NCBI GenBank assembly: GCA_027605045.1
Contig: JAQFWX010000087.1
Location: forward strand, 86,000 to 149,999
Direction: 5' to 3'
DNA: 64,000 bases
Source of the DNA: Phallus indusiatus
Taxonomy: Eukaryota; Basidiomycota; Agaricomycetes; Phallales; Phallaceae
Every line of letters begins with the position of its first letter. Position 1 is the stretch's first letter. The position numbers and the translations under genes are program-made. Below, in pieces: positions 23,479 to 34,684 of this stretch. The notes under the pieces are model-generated. The model had not been told where the DNA came from, did not search any database, and saw only the letters and a list, made by a program, of their open reading frames with translations.

Positions 23479-24449
23479 GCGTCAATGTTCGCTTGTTGGT
23501 TGAGGTTACAGTCAGAAAGGGTTTTTTTTTTGGGAGAAAGAAACAATAGGAAAAAGTACTAATATTGGTTCTTGATATTAACACCGTGAGGATTTCCCAG
23601 CGGTTATTTTCTCTACAGCTTCTCCGGAAATCCATGTTTTGGGTGCTGATGCGAGAGTTTTGCGCTGATTGTCGCCATGAGGGTATCATGATGCAACAAG
23701 ATCTTCAATTTGCTTGAAGCCAAATGCTAACTAAAACGGGTCTTGAATAGTGCCGGCGACGCGTATTGTGCCTTTATTTGAGGATGGATGGAGCTTGAAT
23801 TATGATCCATCATTTTGAATGTTAAGCCACCCTTTATCGAGCAAGAGGACTTGATTGGGTAAAATCAGCCCGAGCGTGGCGCCGCGCACGGATAAACTTT
23901 TGTTTTTTTGTCAATATCAATGATCATGCGAGACACAATTTCATATTTATGAAGGCTGTGCTGAAGACAAAGATCCACATCATCGGAGAACGTTCAAGAA
24001 GTACTGAAACTTATAAACAAAAACAATAAGACTATCAGATGGGCTTGATTAATGTAAGTACCAGCGCAATTTGAAAAAAGACTTGATTCTCGACGCTAAC
24101 ACATCCATCTCATCTCAATGATTTTACGATAGTACAACCCAAAAGGTTAAAAGGAAAGCAAGACTAAATTCACGGTATGAATTGAGACCGTCATCACGGG
24201 GCTGAGGTCAAGTGGCGCCTGAGATGGGTCCGTTTGACGCCCAATGGGCGGGGCGCTCACGCATCTCGTGTATATTTGCCCTACATGGGGGGGATGCCAA
24301 TTCATAATCCTAGGCCTACTTACACCTACCCTACAAATTCCAAGAGAAGTATGTGTTTCTTATCGTGGTTATTTCAAAAAATTTATTCAAAAATGCTAGT
24401 AGTTACGACCTTACAGTTGGAATACCAAGTTGTTTCTGCATAAATTGAT
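23479..24449. other. Upstream region of the minus-strand reductase
   Basis: No gene seen in this stretch, which is the promoter side of the reductase ending at 23478. It includes several T-rich runs, the longest near 23521. Confidence 0.4.
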
Positions 24450-24785
24450 ACATTGGGATCCAATTGAATTCACGATGTGACAATTGCATCTGTGGGAATG
24501 AGATATTAGATGTGGAATGGTTTTTTGGTGGCAAAGCAAGTAGCCAAGTTCATATGGCCCTGGATCCAGACTCCCGCGGCAGAGTTGATACTGAACTCAA
24601 ACCTGGGGCGATATAGTATTACACATATGGTTGCGATTGGTTAAGTAAGAGAGGACAACAGATGATAAGCCTAGACAGGTGGGACCGGCTTGTGCATGTG
24701 AAATGTGGTTGGACGAAGATAAAGCTATCAATGCGGTTGGATATGATCTAAGAGCTGCTTGCCAGCCATGCTACTGTAGAATTAG
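24450..24785 (-). pseudogene. Decayed F-box scrap related to copy 10
   Basis: The nucleotide sequence matches the minus-strand coding sequence of F-box copy 10 (around 32985-33285) in order. Shared blocks are GGxTCCAATTGAATT, ATGAGATATTA, GGCGACAAAGCAAGT-like, CATATGGTTG-GATTGG, AGATGA-AAGCCTAG and GACCGGCTTGT. There is no open frame, so only the alignment reveals it. It is an old internal fragment stranded between the two reductase genes. Confidence 0.7.
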
Positions 24786-24799
24786 GGGATGTCGGAGCA

Positions 24800-24914
24800 T
24801 GCCGTTTCAATGCCGTTTCACCGTCCGTTTCTATTTCAGTGAAACAGCTATTGAGACTACGAAAGAGTAAAACGGAGCAAAACGACACTCGACTGTCGGA
24901 TCAATGAAACGGCA
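24800..24914. repeat. Short GAAACGG inverted-repeat patch
   Basis: TGCCGTTTCA occurs at 24800 and again at 24811, and its reverse complement TGAAACGGCA at 24905. CCGTTTC, GAAAC and AAAACGG words lie between. It looks like a small foldback element, but I see no target-site duplication. Confidence 0.4.
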
Positions 24915-25084
24915 CCAAAGTGGCCTGCGTATTTTGTCAGGGACGAATTGAGTCCGCTGATAACAAGGCCTGCCTGTGGGAAGGTGAAAAGGGGACGCCT
25001 TGTCACTGCTTTTTCATCCCCCTCCCAACGGCATTATTTCTGTTCCGTTAAGAAGGATTTCCAACAACCAATCTTATTTTACCA

Positions 25085-26659
25085 ATGGCACCAATAGCGA
25101 ATCCGCAGATTTTATACAAATCTATCCCGCAAGGTTATCCGGTCCCTGGGAAGGACCTCGTATACGACACGTCTGAAACTATAGACCTTGATACCGTACC
25201 ACTCAATGGGGGATTCCTAAGCAAAACCATAGTGGTATCTCCCGAGCCTTGGCTGAGAGAACGCCTCAGGTAAGTGGTATCTCAAGCCGGTATTGAAAAA
25301 CTGATAAATTGAGGACCTATTCTTCAAAGGGATCCAAAAACGCCCAGTTACACCACTCCAATGCGCCTTGGTTACGCGTGCGTCACTTAAAATAAGAAAA
25401 TCAAAACTGAGATGTAGAATGTGATCCTTTTTTACGGAAACTTTAGGATGGTCGGCTATGGTATTAGCAAAGTACTGCGATCGGAAGATCCGAAATACTC
25501 TCCAGGGGATTACATTTTCGCCGTTCTTCGTAAGATTTTTACTCACTTCTTCATCTCAACTTCCCTTTAACGTTTATTCAGCTTGGAAATTGTATTATGT
25601 GATTCCTTGGGAACATGCGAAAGTTGCGGAACCTGGCCAATGGCCTGATTATACGACCGACATCGATGCTGTTGTGAACTATGGATCAATCAAAATCCAG
25701 AAAGTCCCTGGAATTTCATTGACTACATGGGCCGCATCGCTTGGAGGTCCTGGCATGACGGCGTATGTTAGTTTGAAGGAGCATGTGCCCGACTGGAAAC
25801 CCGTATACATCTTAATTATCTTCTCTCGACGCTACACTTAATCTGACTCACCTGTTTGGCAGGGTCAAACTATTTACGTTTCAACTGGCGCGGGGGCAGT
25901 GGGGCTGTAAGTTGACTTCTTGTTCATGTGTGTTTTGCAATAATAACGTCTCGGCCGGGTCGGTATCAGAATGGTTGTGCAACTCGCAAAACTCGCTGGA
26001 CTTAAGGTTATAGCATCGACCGGGTCTGACGAAAAAGTTGATTATCTTTCGAAAGAGATAGGAGTTGACGTCGCCTTCAACTATAAAACAACTTCAGTTA
26101 ACGATGTCCTGGAGAAGGAAGGACCTCTTGATATCTACTGGGATAACGGCAAGTGATGTTTCGCTAGCTTCAGAACATAAAGAATAATCTTGTACATATT
26201 TAGTTGGTGGATCTACTTTGGAAGCAGCCATAGAGCATTGCCGTGTTCGCGCCAAAATCATTGTGAGTTAAGCTTGTCCACCTATAGGACCACCCTTCCG
26301 ACCAGAGTCCTCAAGGTTTGCGGATACATTTCCGAATACAATGACCAAGAGAAGTATGGCGTCAAGGTCCGTCTATTTATTCTCAGACATTTGCAAACAT
26401 TTAATACTCTGCATTCAAGAATCTACACTGGATTTTCAAGAAACGATTGCAGTTCTTCGGTATATTGGCTTACGATCTTCTCGGGAAGTGGCTCCCTAGC
26501 TTCCTGCAAGAAGTCCCAGCCCTCATAGCCTCGGGAAAGATAAAGACCAAAGAGGATATTGTATACGGGTTGGAGAAAGCTCCGCAGGCATTTGTCGACC
26601 TTTTGCATGGCAAGAACACGGGTAAAACACTCGTCGTGGTATCAAAAGATGAACTTTAA
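25085..26659 (+). CDS. NADPH-dependent enal/enone reductase, paralogue
   Basis: A multi-exon plus-strand gene with the same order of motifs as the gene at 21872-23478. These are N-P-Q-I-L-Y-K-S-I-P-Q-G-Y-P-V-P-G, V-V-S-P-E-P-W-L-R-E-R-L-R, G-I-S-L-T-T-W-A-A-S-L-G-G-P-G-M-T-A-Y and the dinucleotide-binding S-T-G-A-G-A-V-G-L. Then follow V-V-Q-L-A-K-L-A-G-L-K-V-I-A, G-P-L-D-I-Y-W-D-N, V-G-G-S-T-L-E-A-A-I-E, I-S-E-Y-N-D-Q-E-K-Y-G-V-K and a C-terminal G-K-N-T-G-K-T-L-V-V-V. It should reduce the C=C bond of reactive enals or enones with NADPH; this is inferred from the family. The two copies face away from each other 1.6 kb apart, an inverted duplication. The middle exons differ more than the ends, so substrate preference may differ. 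Confidence 0.85.
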
Positions 26660-27251
26660 ACTTTAGTTTCATTCGGAAAAACATTTTTACTTTTCATATT
26701 CAAGGTTATTTTCTAAGATAAATGATTTAGAAACAATGTATGTATGTCCAAATTTTCAACGTCAAATGTGCATTAGTATGATACATACAGAACAAAGCGG
26801 ATGCGATCATTATTCATTCTTGGGAATAAAGAAGCTAGGCCCGCGTGAATTTGACCCATATCGCGTGCGTATCTTTGTAGATGGCAGATCGCTTTCTCCT
26901 CTGCTAGTATCTGTGCATACTAAGGACCATATCATGAAACAGAGACCTCGGGCAATTTGCGGCCAAGATTTGTGATCAAAGGTGTCAACTGAATATGGGC
27001 TTTATGCCGGGCTATTTGCCGATTGCCGACCGAAGTTCCTTTCTGTCACTGTCACCGACGCGACGCGACAAATCTGAGGTTTTTTCTTCTTCAGCAATCT
27101 CGTCTGTTGATGCCCAAGAAGCGACAGTAACACGAGTTCGAGTATACGTACGTGCTTCTTGCTTATTTTTTTTAGGGTTTATGAATTATTTTGGGCTTTT
27201 CAAACTCAAAGTTGCCTTCATTCCCCCGCTAGCCGCGATTCAGTATTATTC
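26660..27251. other. Upstream region of F-box copy 9
   Basis: Contains the 3' flank of the reductase and the promoter side of F-box copy 9. Frames at 26736-27309 have no recognisable content; the last of them covers the real first exon of copy 9 in another frame. Confidence 0.45.
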
Positions 27252-29054
27252 ATGGAGTTTTACAATGACACATTATTATTTCACCTCATGGGGCTTGAAA
27301 ATACCATAGAGCAAGTTTGGACTTTTGTAATACCATTTATTTTCCATTGATAACATGTTTACAGTACGCACAACGGCAAAATGACCCCGGACACTATAGC
27401 CCAAACAAAGCAGAGACTCAGCTCTATCGTGTTGCGATTGAATAGCATCCACAACTCCAGGCTTCCAACCAACAAAGTGGTTCCAGATATCCTTCACAAT
27501 ATTTTCGTGTTAGCGGTCCAAACTTCGCCTCCTCTCGTATCACCGGGAACGACTGCCGTCAGAATTTCATCTGTCTGTCGTCATTGGAGAACATGTGCTC
27601 TAGAATGGTCATCATTGTGGTCGTTTATCGATTTGTCTTACCCCCCTCCAATGCTGGATCTGTTTATGACCCGGACCAGGGATGTTCCTCTTGCAACGAG
27701 ATGGTCAAGCCAACGATTCAACCTCATTCGCGATTTCCACATGGTCACATCAACCATTCCATACATTTTTTCCCGGTCATCATCTCTAACACTTCATCTT
27801 TCACTTAACGACATCGATACCATTCACCACATCTTCAAAACATCGAACTCTGCACCGTTACAACTACAGTGTTTGCACAGTTTAATGCTCAAAGTCTCTG
27901 CCGAGGTCTATGATCGCATCGGACCAATAATACTAACAGATCACTTGCCAGTAGACATCTCCCGTCTACTTGAACTCAAGATGCGCGAATTACATTTACC
28001 TTGGCTCTCGCTTCCCTCTAATCGATTAACACATCTCTCACTCACATATCGATTCAAATACCCGGACCTATCCCAACTTCTCATTTTTCTCTCAACATGT
28101 CCTCTTTTGAACGACCTAGAGCTCAACATGTTGAATCCCTATATTGAAATTGACACAGACGACGATAGGGATGACGATGACGAGGAGGAAGAAGAAGAGG
28201 AGGATATCGTGGTGGATGATGAGGAGGAGCCGCCTGATTTCGCGGTAGCAGCAACGTTGTCGATAAACGGGTTACCAATCGGCAAACTAAACTTCCATAA
28301 CCTCAGAAATCTGGTATTAAATACCCACAGAAGAAAGGGCTACCATTATATCCGAGAGTTTTCGGCCTGGGTTTGCGCTCCAAATGTGACCCAGCTACGA
28401 AGGTATTGCGGTCACTACATTCGCCGGGTTTCATACTACAGCGACGACCTAGACCTTTCGTACAACTCCCGACGCCCTCATTTTACTACACCTTTTAACA
28501 TCTTTGAATCGGTTCCGTCCGGGATACAGTCTTCTCCCCAATTTGGAGGCCTCAGCTATCTATCCATGAACTTGCCTGAACATGGTGGGTTCAAAATCAG
28601 TGCAGGATATGGGCGTTCTTTCGCGTACAACCCGCTGGATATCTCAGGAGAATTATACGGGGCACCCAAGCTCGACCATTCCCCAATAATCGAATTAATC
28701 CGCACCATGGCCAAACTAACGCACCTCAGTTTATGTCCCTCAGCGTGGTCCATTTTCACGCCTATGTCAGATTCTGAGATTCGCATCCTTTTTCCTTGCC
28801 TTCATACATTAGAGTTATCGGATTGCCGGAAGACAAAACTGCTGAATTCACCACTGCTAGGGTACTTGAAACCCGAAACTCTCATTCTGGACACGTTTGA
28901 AGGAATATCCTCCAATGACAATTCTTCTCTAGACGCGGTTCTGAAAACTGGAGTCAAGGTTTTGATAGTACAAAAAAGAAACTATAGTGAAGCTAGAGAT
29001 TCTGGATTTATCAATGTCTTACTTACAAAAGGTATTCGTGTCTGTTTCGAATAA
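27252..29054 (+). CDS. F-box protein, cluster copy 9
   Basis: Two exons, 27252-27310 (MEFYNDTLLFHLMGLENTIE) and 27365-29054, join at phase 2 to 582 residues. The intron has a GC donor (GCAAGT), where every other copy has GT. The F-box is N-K-V-V-P-D-I-L-H-N-I-F, then V-R-I-S-S-V-C-R-H-W-R. An acidic insert of mostly Asp and Glu lies at the same place as in copy 5 (coded near 28150-28235). The ending is L-L-T-K-G-I-R-V-C-F-E. By eye it is the closest relative of copy 5, which is on the other strand. The frame is intact. Confidence 0.85.
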
Positions 29055-29404
29055 AACCTAATGTGTCTTTTCTGCTTCAAATACATCCTCGCAACTGGAA
29101 TCGTTTAATTTTTTTCGTACTATTAGATCGTCGTTGCTACTATGGTTCAGTGTAGTACTGCTGCATTTGCGAGCTTATTGGCTGTTGTTGGAGCGTTGAC
29201 GACATACCTGTAGCAGCGCCAAGTTAAACACCATCAATCATAGACATCTACCGCTCTGTTTTGTGCACTTTCCGCTCGTGGTTTTTTTAACGTTTCATAA
29301 GCAAGAGTTGTAAAATTTAAAAAGCCGGAGTGCTCCACTTGCATAGTTACATTCGAACACCAACGTGTCTCACTTCGGAAGAAGGACCCCGACGAATCTT
29401 CATC
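29055..29404. other. 3' flank of F-box copy 9
   Basis: No gene seen. A minus-strand frame at 29234-29608 has no recognisable features and overlaps the plus-strand F-box scrap at 29405-29522. Confidence 0.4.
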
Positions 29405-29522
29405 GATCATTTCTATGACCCCTTCGAAAACTACACGTACTAATCTCCTCAAAAGATTGCAACGTTTGATATTTTCGAAACAATTTCCTCGGGAATGTTT
29501 TCTTCTCCTCACTTTGCAAGTC
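29405..29522 (+). pseudogene. Decayed F-box scrap related to copies 5 and 9
   Basis: The plus-strand frame reads P-Q-K-I-A-T-F-D-I-F-E-T-I-S-S-G-M-F-S-S-P-H-F. This matches the P-Q-I-A-T-P-F-N-I-F-E-S-I-P-S-G-I-L-S-S-P-Q-F segment of copy 5. A TAA interrupts it just upstream, and similarity fades on both sides. It is a short remnant of another copy. Confidence 0.65.
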
Positions 29523-29793
29523 ATAATTATTCTCACGAGATTTGAATTGCGTTGGATCCTTGTAAACACTTTCCCTTTTACTTGATTATATATATATATA
29601 GATATCACCGGAACACGACGAACAGATGATCTCGGTCATATGTAATAATTCAAACAACACAGAGCTTACGCTCCATCATATTGCGGTTAAACAAGAAATT
29701 CGTACAAACAGCATTTCATCGTGGGAATAGAGATAGAAATATCTCTTATTGAAGTTATGCAAACTCTTAAAACTAGATCTCTTTGCTTAGCAC
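29523..29793. repeat. AT microsatellite and 3' flank
   Basis: A short (TA)n run lies near 29587-29601. The rest is probably the 3' untranslated region of the VHL-beta-like gene. Confidence 0.4.
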
Positions 29794-30843
29794 TCATATG
29801 AGAACGTTGGCATCAGAGTCGATGGACGCGTAACAAGTCTTGCTCCCATTCGAGGCGACTACTTGCCAGAGATGGCCAACGAACGTATTCTGGGTATATT
29901 TTTCTCCAGATTTGACCGTTTTGTAGAAATTAAGCCCTCCTACGAAATTGATCCAAAAGATACTCGCATCGTTGGTACTGTTATTAACGAACTCGACTGT
30001 CGTTGCGAGGACACTAGGTGGTGATTTAAGCCCCCCACATCCACTAAGGGGAACAAGTGTCTAACCGAAGGTATCGGCAAAATAATGTCGAACGAAGATT
30101 AATTTCGTGAAATGACTGACAGGCTTGTCTGTAGCACCAATGAACACGTAGTATTCAATCCCAGCGGTCGGGAGGAATACAGAAGAGCGGCCTCCGATGA
30201 TAATCTCCCAAGGGTGAGTGACATAAGTTTGTTGTCGGTAGTTGTCATACGTTCCGAGGGTTTTGTATAACTGGCGGTTACCTGCGAAATTGATCCAACT
30301 GACATCCACGCTTTGTGCCGTTAGATTGTAGAATGTGATGAATGCGACTGTCTCGCTTTTGAGGGACTTGAGACCAGCGATGTTCCGATTTCCCGATAAA
30401 GGGTAAAGCTTATTGAATGAATAATTTGTTTAGGAGCCTAAAGATGTACAAAGAGAAAAATTTGGACTTGCCCGAATCGCATTATTACTAGCAAGATCCT
30501 AAATAATATCAGTGGCATTGGCAATGATTCTATCATGCATATATCATGTGTAAATTACCTGATTCTCAATTGAAGCCTTCAGACTATCGGCATCGATAAC
30601 AAGAAACTCGTCTTTCTTTGTCACCTTCACAATTTGGGTGTGGCCGCCCTGAATAGCAATATCAAACGTTTGCCCAATGGTCGCCGGTATTCTTATCTTG
30701 TCATTAGACTGAACGGTGGCGATCGAATCCCCTTGGAAATTAACTTTGACATCAGGGCCGTTCAAATGATTGGTGATTGTGAGGATGGCTTTTATGCCTT
30801 TGGACGGACTAGTACCATCACCGAAAATTGATTGGAATTCCAT
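29794..30843 (-). CDS. Protein with two VHL-beta-like repeats
   Basis: Four exons, 30843-30559, 30498-30472, 30408-30121 and 30060-29794, all phase 0, give 288 residues. The first 95 residues form a beta-rich domain I do not recognise. Two repeats follow, one per exon, each starting L-(Y/V)-P-L-S-G and containing W-I-N-F-x-G, then L-Y-K-T-L or F-Y-K-T-V, then T-Y-V-T-H-P-W or T-F-V-G-H-L-W. That spacing matches the beta domain of von Hippel-Lindau protein. The residues lining the human hydroxyproline pocket (W88, Y98, H115, W117) have counterparts in both repeats, and S111 is Thr. There is no alpha domain, so elongin/cullin binding is not expected, and no signal peptide. The second intron uses a GC donor (GCAAGT). 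The function is unknown; binding a hydroxylated peptide is speculation. Confidence 0.75.
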
Positions 30844-32575
30844 TCCTGAGTCGAGCTGAAAATGTGCATGTGTGAGAAATAATGTGAGAGAAATAGACCG
30901 ATTTGAAGGAGACCTTTATAAACGGCATCGTAAGTTGTGTCGACAGGTGAAAGGAGACGTGCGTGGTAGTATATAATGATTGATTGAACGAAAGTTCTGG
31001 AAAGCTAGTGAAATTAGTGGTGCTTTTATACTTTACTGTGAGCGAATAATAAGAAACCTCCAGATGGTGATTCTATTCTCGATTCTCGCCTAAGCTACAC
31101 GGAAAACTTGAATGTGTTAGTGGCAATTGCGAATCGTCGCGGATCTTTCAGCTTTAATATTTTAGTTCTTTGCTTCGCCCAATATCAATAAGACTTTTCT
31201 CAGCCGATTTGTATTAATTTCTAAATGTCCATGTCAATTTAGTGACATTTGGCCAATGTATTCGCCTCTGAGAAAGTACTACATCATATTCTCGATTACA
31301 ACAATGCAACGTGCGCCCGTAAAGTTCTCTGACTCAGAACGAGAAAATGCTAACATATACAGCCCATATAGCAGAATTTTAACATGGTAGACAATTCATT
31401 TGGGAATGAACGCATATAATGGTGTATGAAACCCCGGGCCCCCACATGACACGTAGCGTGTTTTGATCGCAAACATCAATACACTAATAAATTATATTTC
31501 CATTTAAAAATAAAATATATCCAATGTTATACTCAACAGTATATGGGAATCAATTTCTTACTTGTTGGACCGTGGTTTATTTTCATGAATGGGATTTAGC
31601 CACTGGATTCGGACCTTCGTAAAAGTGTTGAAACTGAACCGGCGCCAGAGCTGGATAAATTCAATTGATCTACCATTGGAACCATACCATTTAAAAATAA
31701 AAAGACTTGTCACTTTCAGACCGTACCTTTGTAACCTCTTTTTCACATGCTTCGATTAAACGTAGAACGTCTGAAAAAAAAGACGCGATCTAGCACCTAG
31801 ACGTCTCAAAGCATACAACGCGAAAAATAAAGAATTGGACAGACGGCATATTTTGGAAGCACAGCTAAATATGTCTGTATATTGTTAACGCCGAACTTCA
31901 ATTCCTCAATTGTCATCCTGCATACTATCTTAAGGCTACTTTTAAATTATCCATTTAACGCTTATTATATCCGAGCTCTTATAAAACTTCTCTTACTCAC
32001 AAGGCGCAGCCGTTCTGATAGAGCATATGAAGGGTAATATTATCTATTTTCCCTTGGTGCTCACGTTTTATTTACGTTGGCCGTCATTGATTCATGGACA
32101 ACTATCCATATCGGATTAAGACAATTAGCCCATAAACTGTATTGATAGTGTTGCGTGCACGAACAGGCTTAGCAGAGATTAGTCAGCGGTCGGTATATGT
32201 GCCGCTCCGTCAATCTTTTGCAAATTTTGATTACCTTGTACCTTTTGCATTCAACCTTCCTGGCTTTTCATATTTTCCATTTACTTCAAACTGCATACTA
32301 GCACCATTCCAATTTCCCGGAAATCCCACAAGTCATGTATATAAAAACTTTCTCTTAGCTTACAAAATACAACAACAATGTTCCCCTCTTACTTTTCCCT
32401 CTGAACATACGAACGCTGATTCTCTTTCCTTCCTGTTCGCTCCTGAGGCGCACGTATCAATAGACTCCGGTTAATGATCGTAGGTTTTCAGGCATTGGCA
32501 ATTCGGTGACGAGCTCGAGAAAATGAATACTTCATCTAATACTATTTACTAGTACATATACCAACGCGTTCTTTC
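30844..32575. other. AT-rich intergenic region
   Basis: About 1.7 kb without a supported gene: the promoter of the VHL-beta-like gene on the left and the 3' flank of F-box copy 10 on the right. Short frames at 31558-31746 (minus) and 32142-32474 (plus) show no motif or splice partner. Confidence 0.45.
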
Positions 32576-34122
32576 CTAGTTTTTAGTCATTCTTTCATAC
32601 TTTGGAATTCGCTCGTATATAACCGTAACTCTGGCTCTTCGCAAAGCGCACACGATCTCATCGTAATATGAACGATCATAGTGTTCGGCTTTGAAAGCTT
32701 CAACCCCCCTTCTGCAAATCGCATCCACGAAAGCTTCATGAGATGTTGTTCGGATTTGATCCACAATGAGCAATTGAAATTCGAGGCTTGGGTGTAGGGA
32801 GTTTAATACATCGGTATAATCGAGCAGATCCGAATTTTTGTAAGGGTTCGACAAACCCAGGGTAGTGAGATGAGGAAATATAGCCCGAATGTCGAGATCT
32901 CTGGGCCACAGAGTAAATACTTCATATGCGGAATAAATCAAGTCTAGACGAGTTATTTTGGGCATAAATTCCACTATACGATGAATTGGGGTCCAATTGA
33001 ATTTATCGTGTGGCAGTTGGTGCAGTGCGCATGAGATATTAAATGTGAAATGCTGTCCATGGTCGTCGTTCCCTGGCGACAAAGCAAGTTCGCGTAGCCC
33101 CTGAGCAGAGTAAAGATTGAACTGGAATGTGGGACGATATAATATACGCATATGGTTGTGATTGGTAAAGTATGAGAGGGCCCCAGATGAGATGAGCCTA
33201 GGCAAGTCATCGACCGGCTTGTAAACGCGATATGCTAGATTGAACGAAGATACAGCACCCGCGGCTGGGATGCGATCTAATAGTTGCCGTATAAATTTAT
33301 AGCCTGACCCACTGGTCAGTGACAAACTAAGTGTCTTGATGTTGGAAAACTTTGGTTCGGCATTCGTCGGACGCAGGATCGTGAATTGGAATAGTGATGG
33401 AGGCGCAAAATTCGAAACTCCCAACGAGAATTCGTTCAAACAGGGACAGTGAGATAAAAACGTGATCATACGTTTGATCGTTGGGGGTTTAGGTGGATAC
33501 AAAAGAGCGAAGTGCGTCAGTTTGTCATTTGGGGGCACAGACCAAGGTAACGTCAATCCTCGAAGTGTAAGTTCTCGAAGGTAAGATGGATCAATAGGTA
33601 ATTTACTGATCCACTCAACGTCAGTATAACGTAATATTAATGGATGTAAACGAAGATCCAAATATCGTATTTGGAGAGGTTTGGCATCCGAAGGGTCAAG
33701 GCAAAATACGTCTCGAATTTGACCAAGTTGATGTTCGTTGATATGTAGAGTTAAAGAGCACAATCGGGGTATGATATAGATGGACATTAACCGGAAATGT
33801 TTCAAATTGAGATCGTATGGTGTTCTCCGTATGTGACGCTTTTCGAACAGCGAGGATTTTTGTTTCCCATCGGTCCACGAAAGAGAAAGAGGAGTAGTCT
33901 GACCAGACCGTTTGAGAAACAAACGCATTAGATTTGGGAATTTTATTTCAATAAATCCCCATAAACTGTAGCATTCCAAGGCGCGAATCCTCCAATAACG
34001 ACAGACTCGCGAAATATCAAGAGCAGTAGACCCAGGATGAGATGAACTGTGGACCGCTAATATGAATATATTGAACAGTAAATCTGGATTGAGGATAGTA
34101 ATGGGAGTGAAAGCGGGAGCTA

Positions 34123-34130
34123 TTGTTTGG
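34123..34130. repeat. Target-site duplication, left copy
   Basis: TTGTTTGG, repeated exactly at 34677-34684 on the other side of the element. An 8-bp duplication is the hallmark of hAT-superfamily insertions. Confidence 0.85.
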
Positions 34131-34676
34131 TAGTGATGGGTTGGGTTCGGTTTGAAACCGCGAAAACCGGTTTGGTCTGGGTTTGGTCCGGTTTGAAACC
34201 GGTTTGGGAACCGAACCCAAACTGCGATCCTCGAGAATCACAGACCAGTCTGGAACCGGTTCCAAACCGGTTTCAAACCGGTCTGACTAGGTCACTAAAG
34301 CCAAGGATTATTCACTATTTATGAAGTAAAAATCAGTCCCAAAGCTATGCCTTGAGGATTGTTTTGCTCACATTTCCTTTCATGTTGTCGTTTCCAGGCT
34401 TTTCAGTGACTGGGAATTTGTCTACGGCCCCATATGGTCGACGGAGGAGCATGCCGGACTTGTGCCGGACATTACTCATCGCGATTACTAAGCGTTAGCG
34501 CCCAACAAGTGCTACATTTCCTTCCTCTTTCTAAACCACCGTCAAACCGGTTTCGAACCGGTTTGGAACTGGTTTCGGACTGAACTGGGATCAAACTGAA
34601 CCGAAACCACGATGAGCTCCAAAGTCCAAACCAGTTTCAAACCAGACCAGACCAGACCAAACCCAACCCATCACTA
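34131..34676. mobile_element. Non-autonomous hAT-like MITE, 546 bp
   Basis: The element begins TAGTGATGGGTTGGGTT and ends with the exact reverse complement, a 17-bp perfect terminal inverted repeat starting TAGNG as in hAT elements. It is flanked by the 8-bp duplication TTGTTTGG. Both subterminal regions are dense in AACCGGTTT and GGTTTGAAACC words in both orientations, typical of transposase-binding subterminal repeats. There is no transposase gene, so movement would need one supplied from elsewhere. The perfect ends and exact duplication point to a recent insertion. Confidence 0.88.
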
Positions 34677-34684
34677 TTGTTTGG
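34677..34684. repeat. Target-site duplication, right copy
   Basis: TTGTTTGG, identical to 34123-34130, immediately after the right end of the hAT-like element. Confidence 0.85.
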
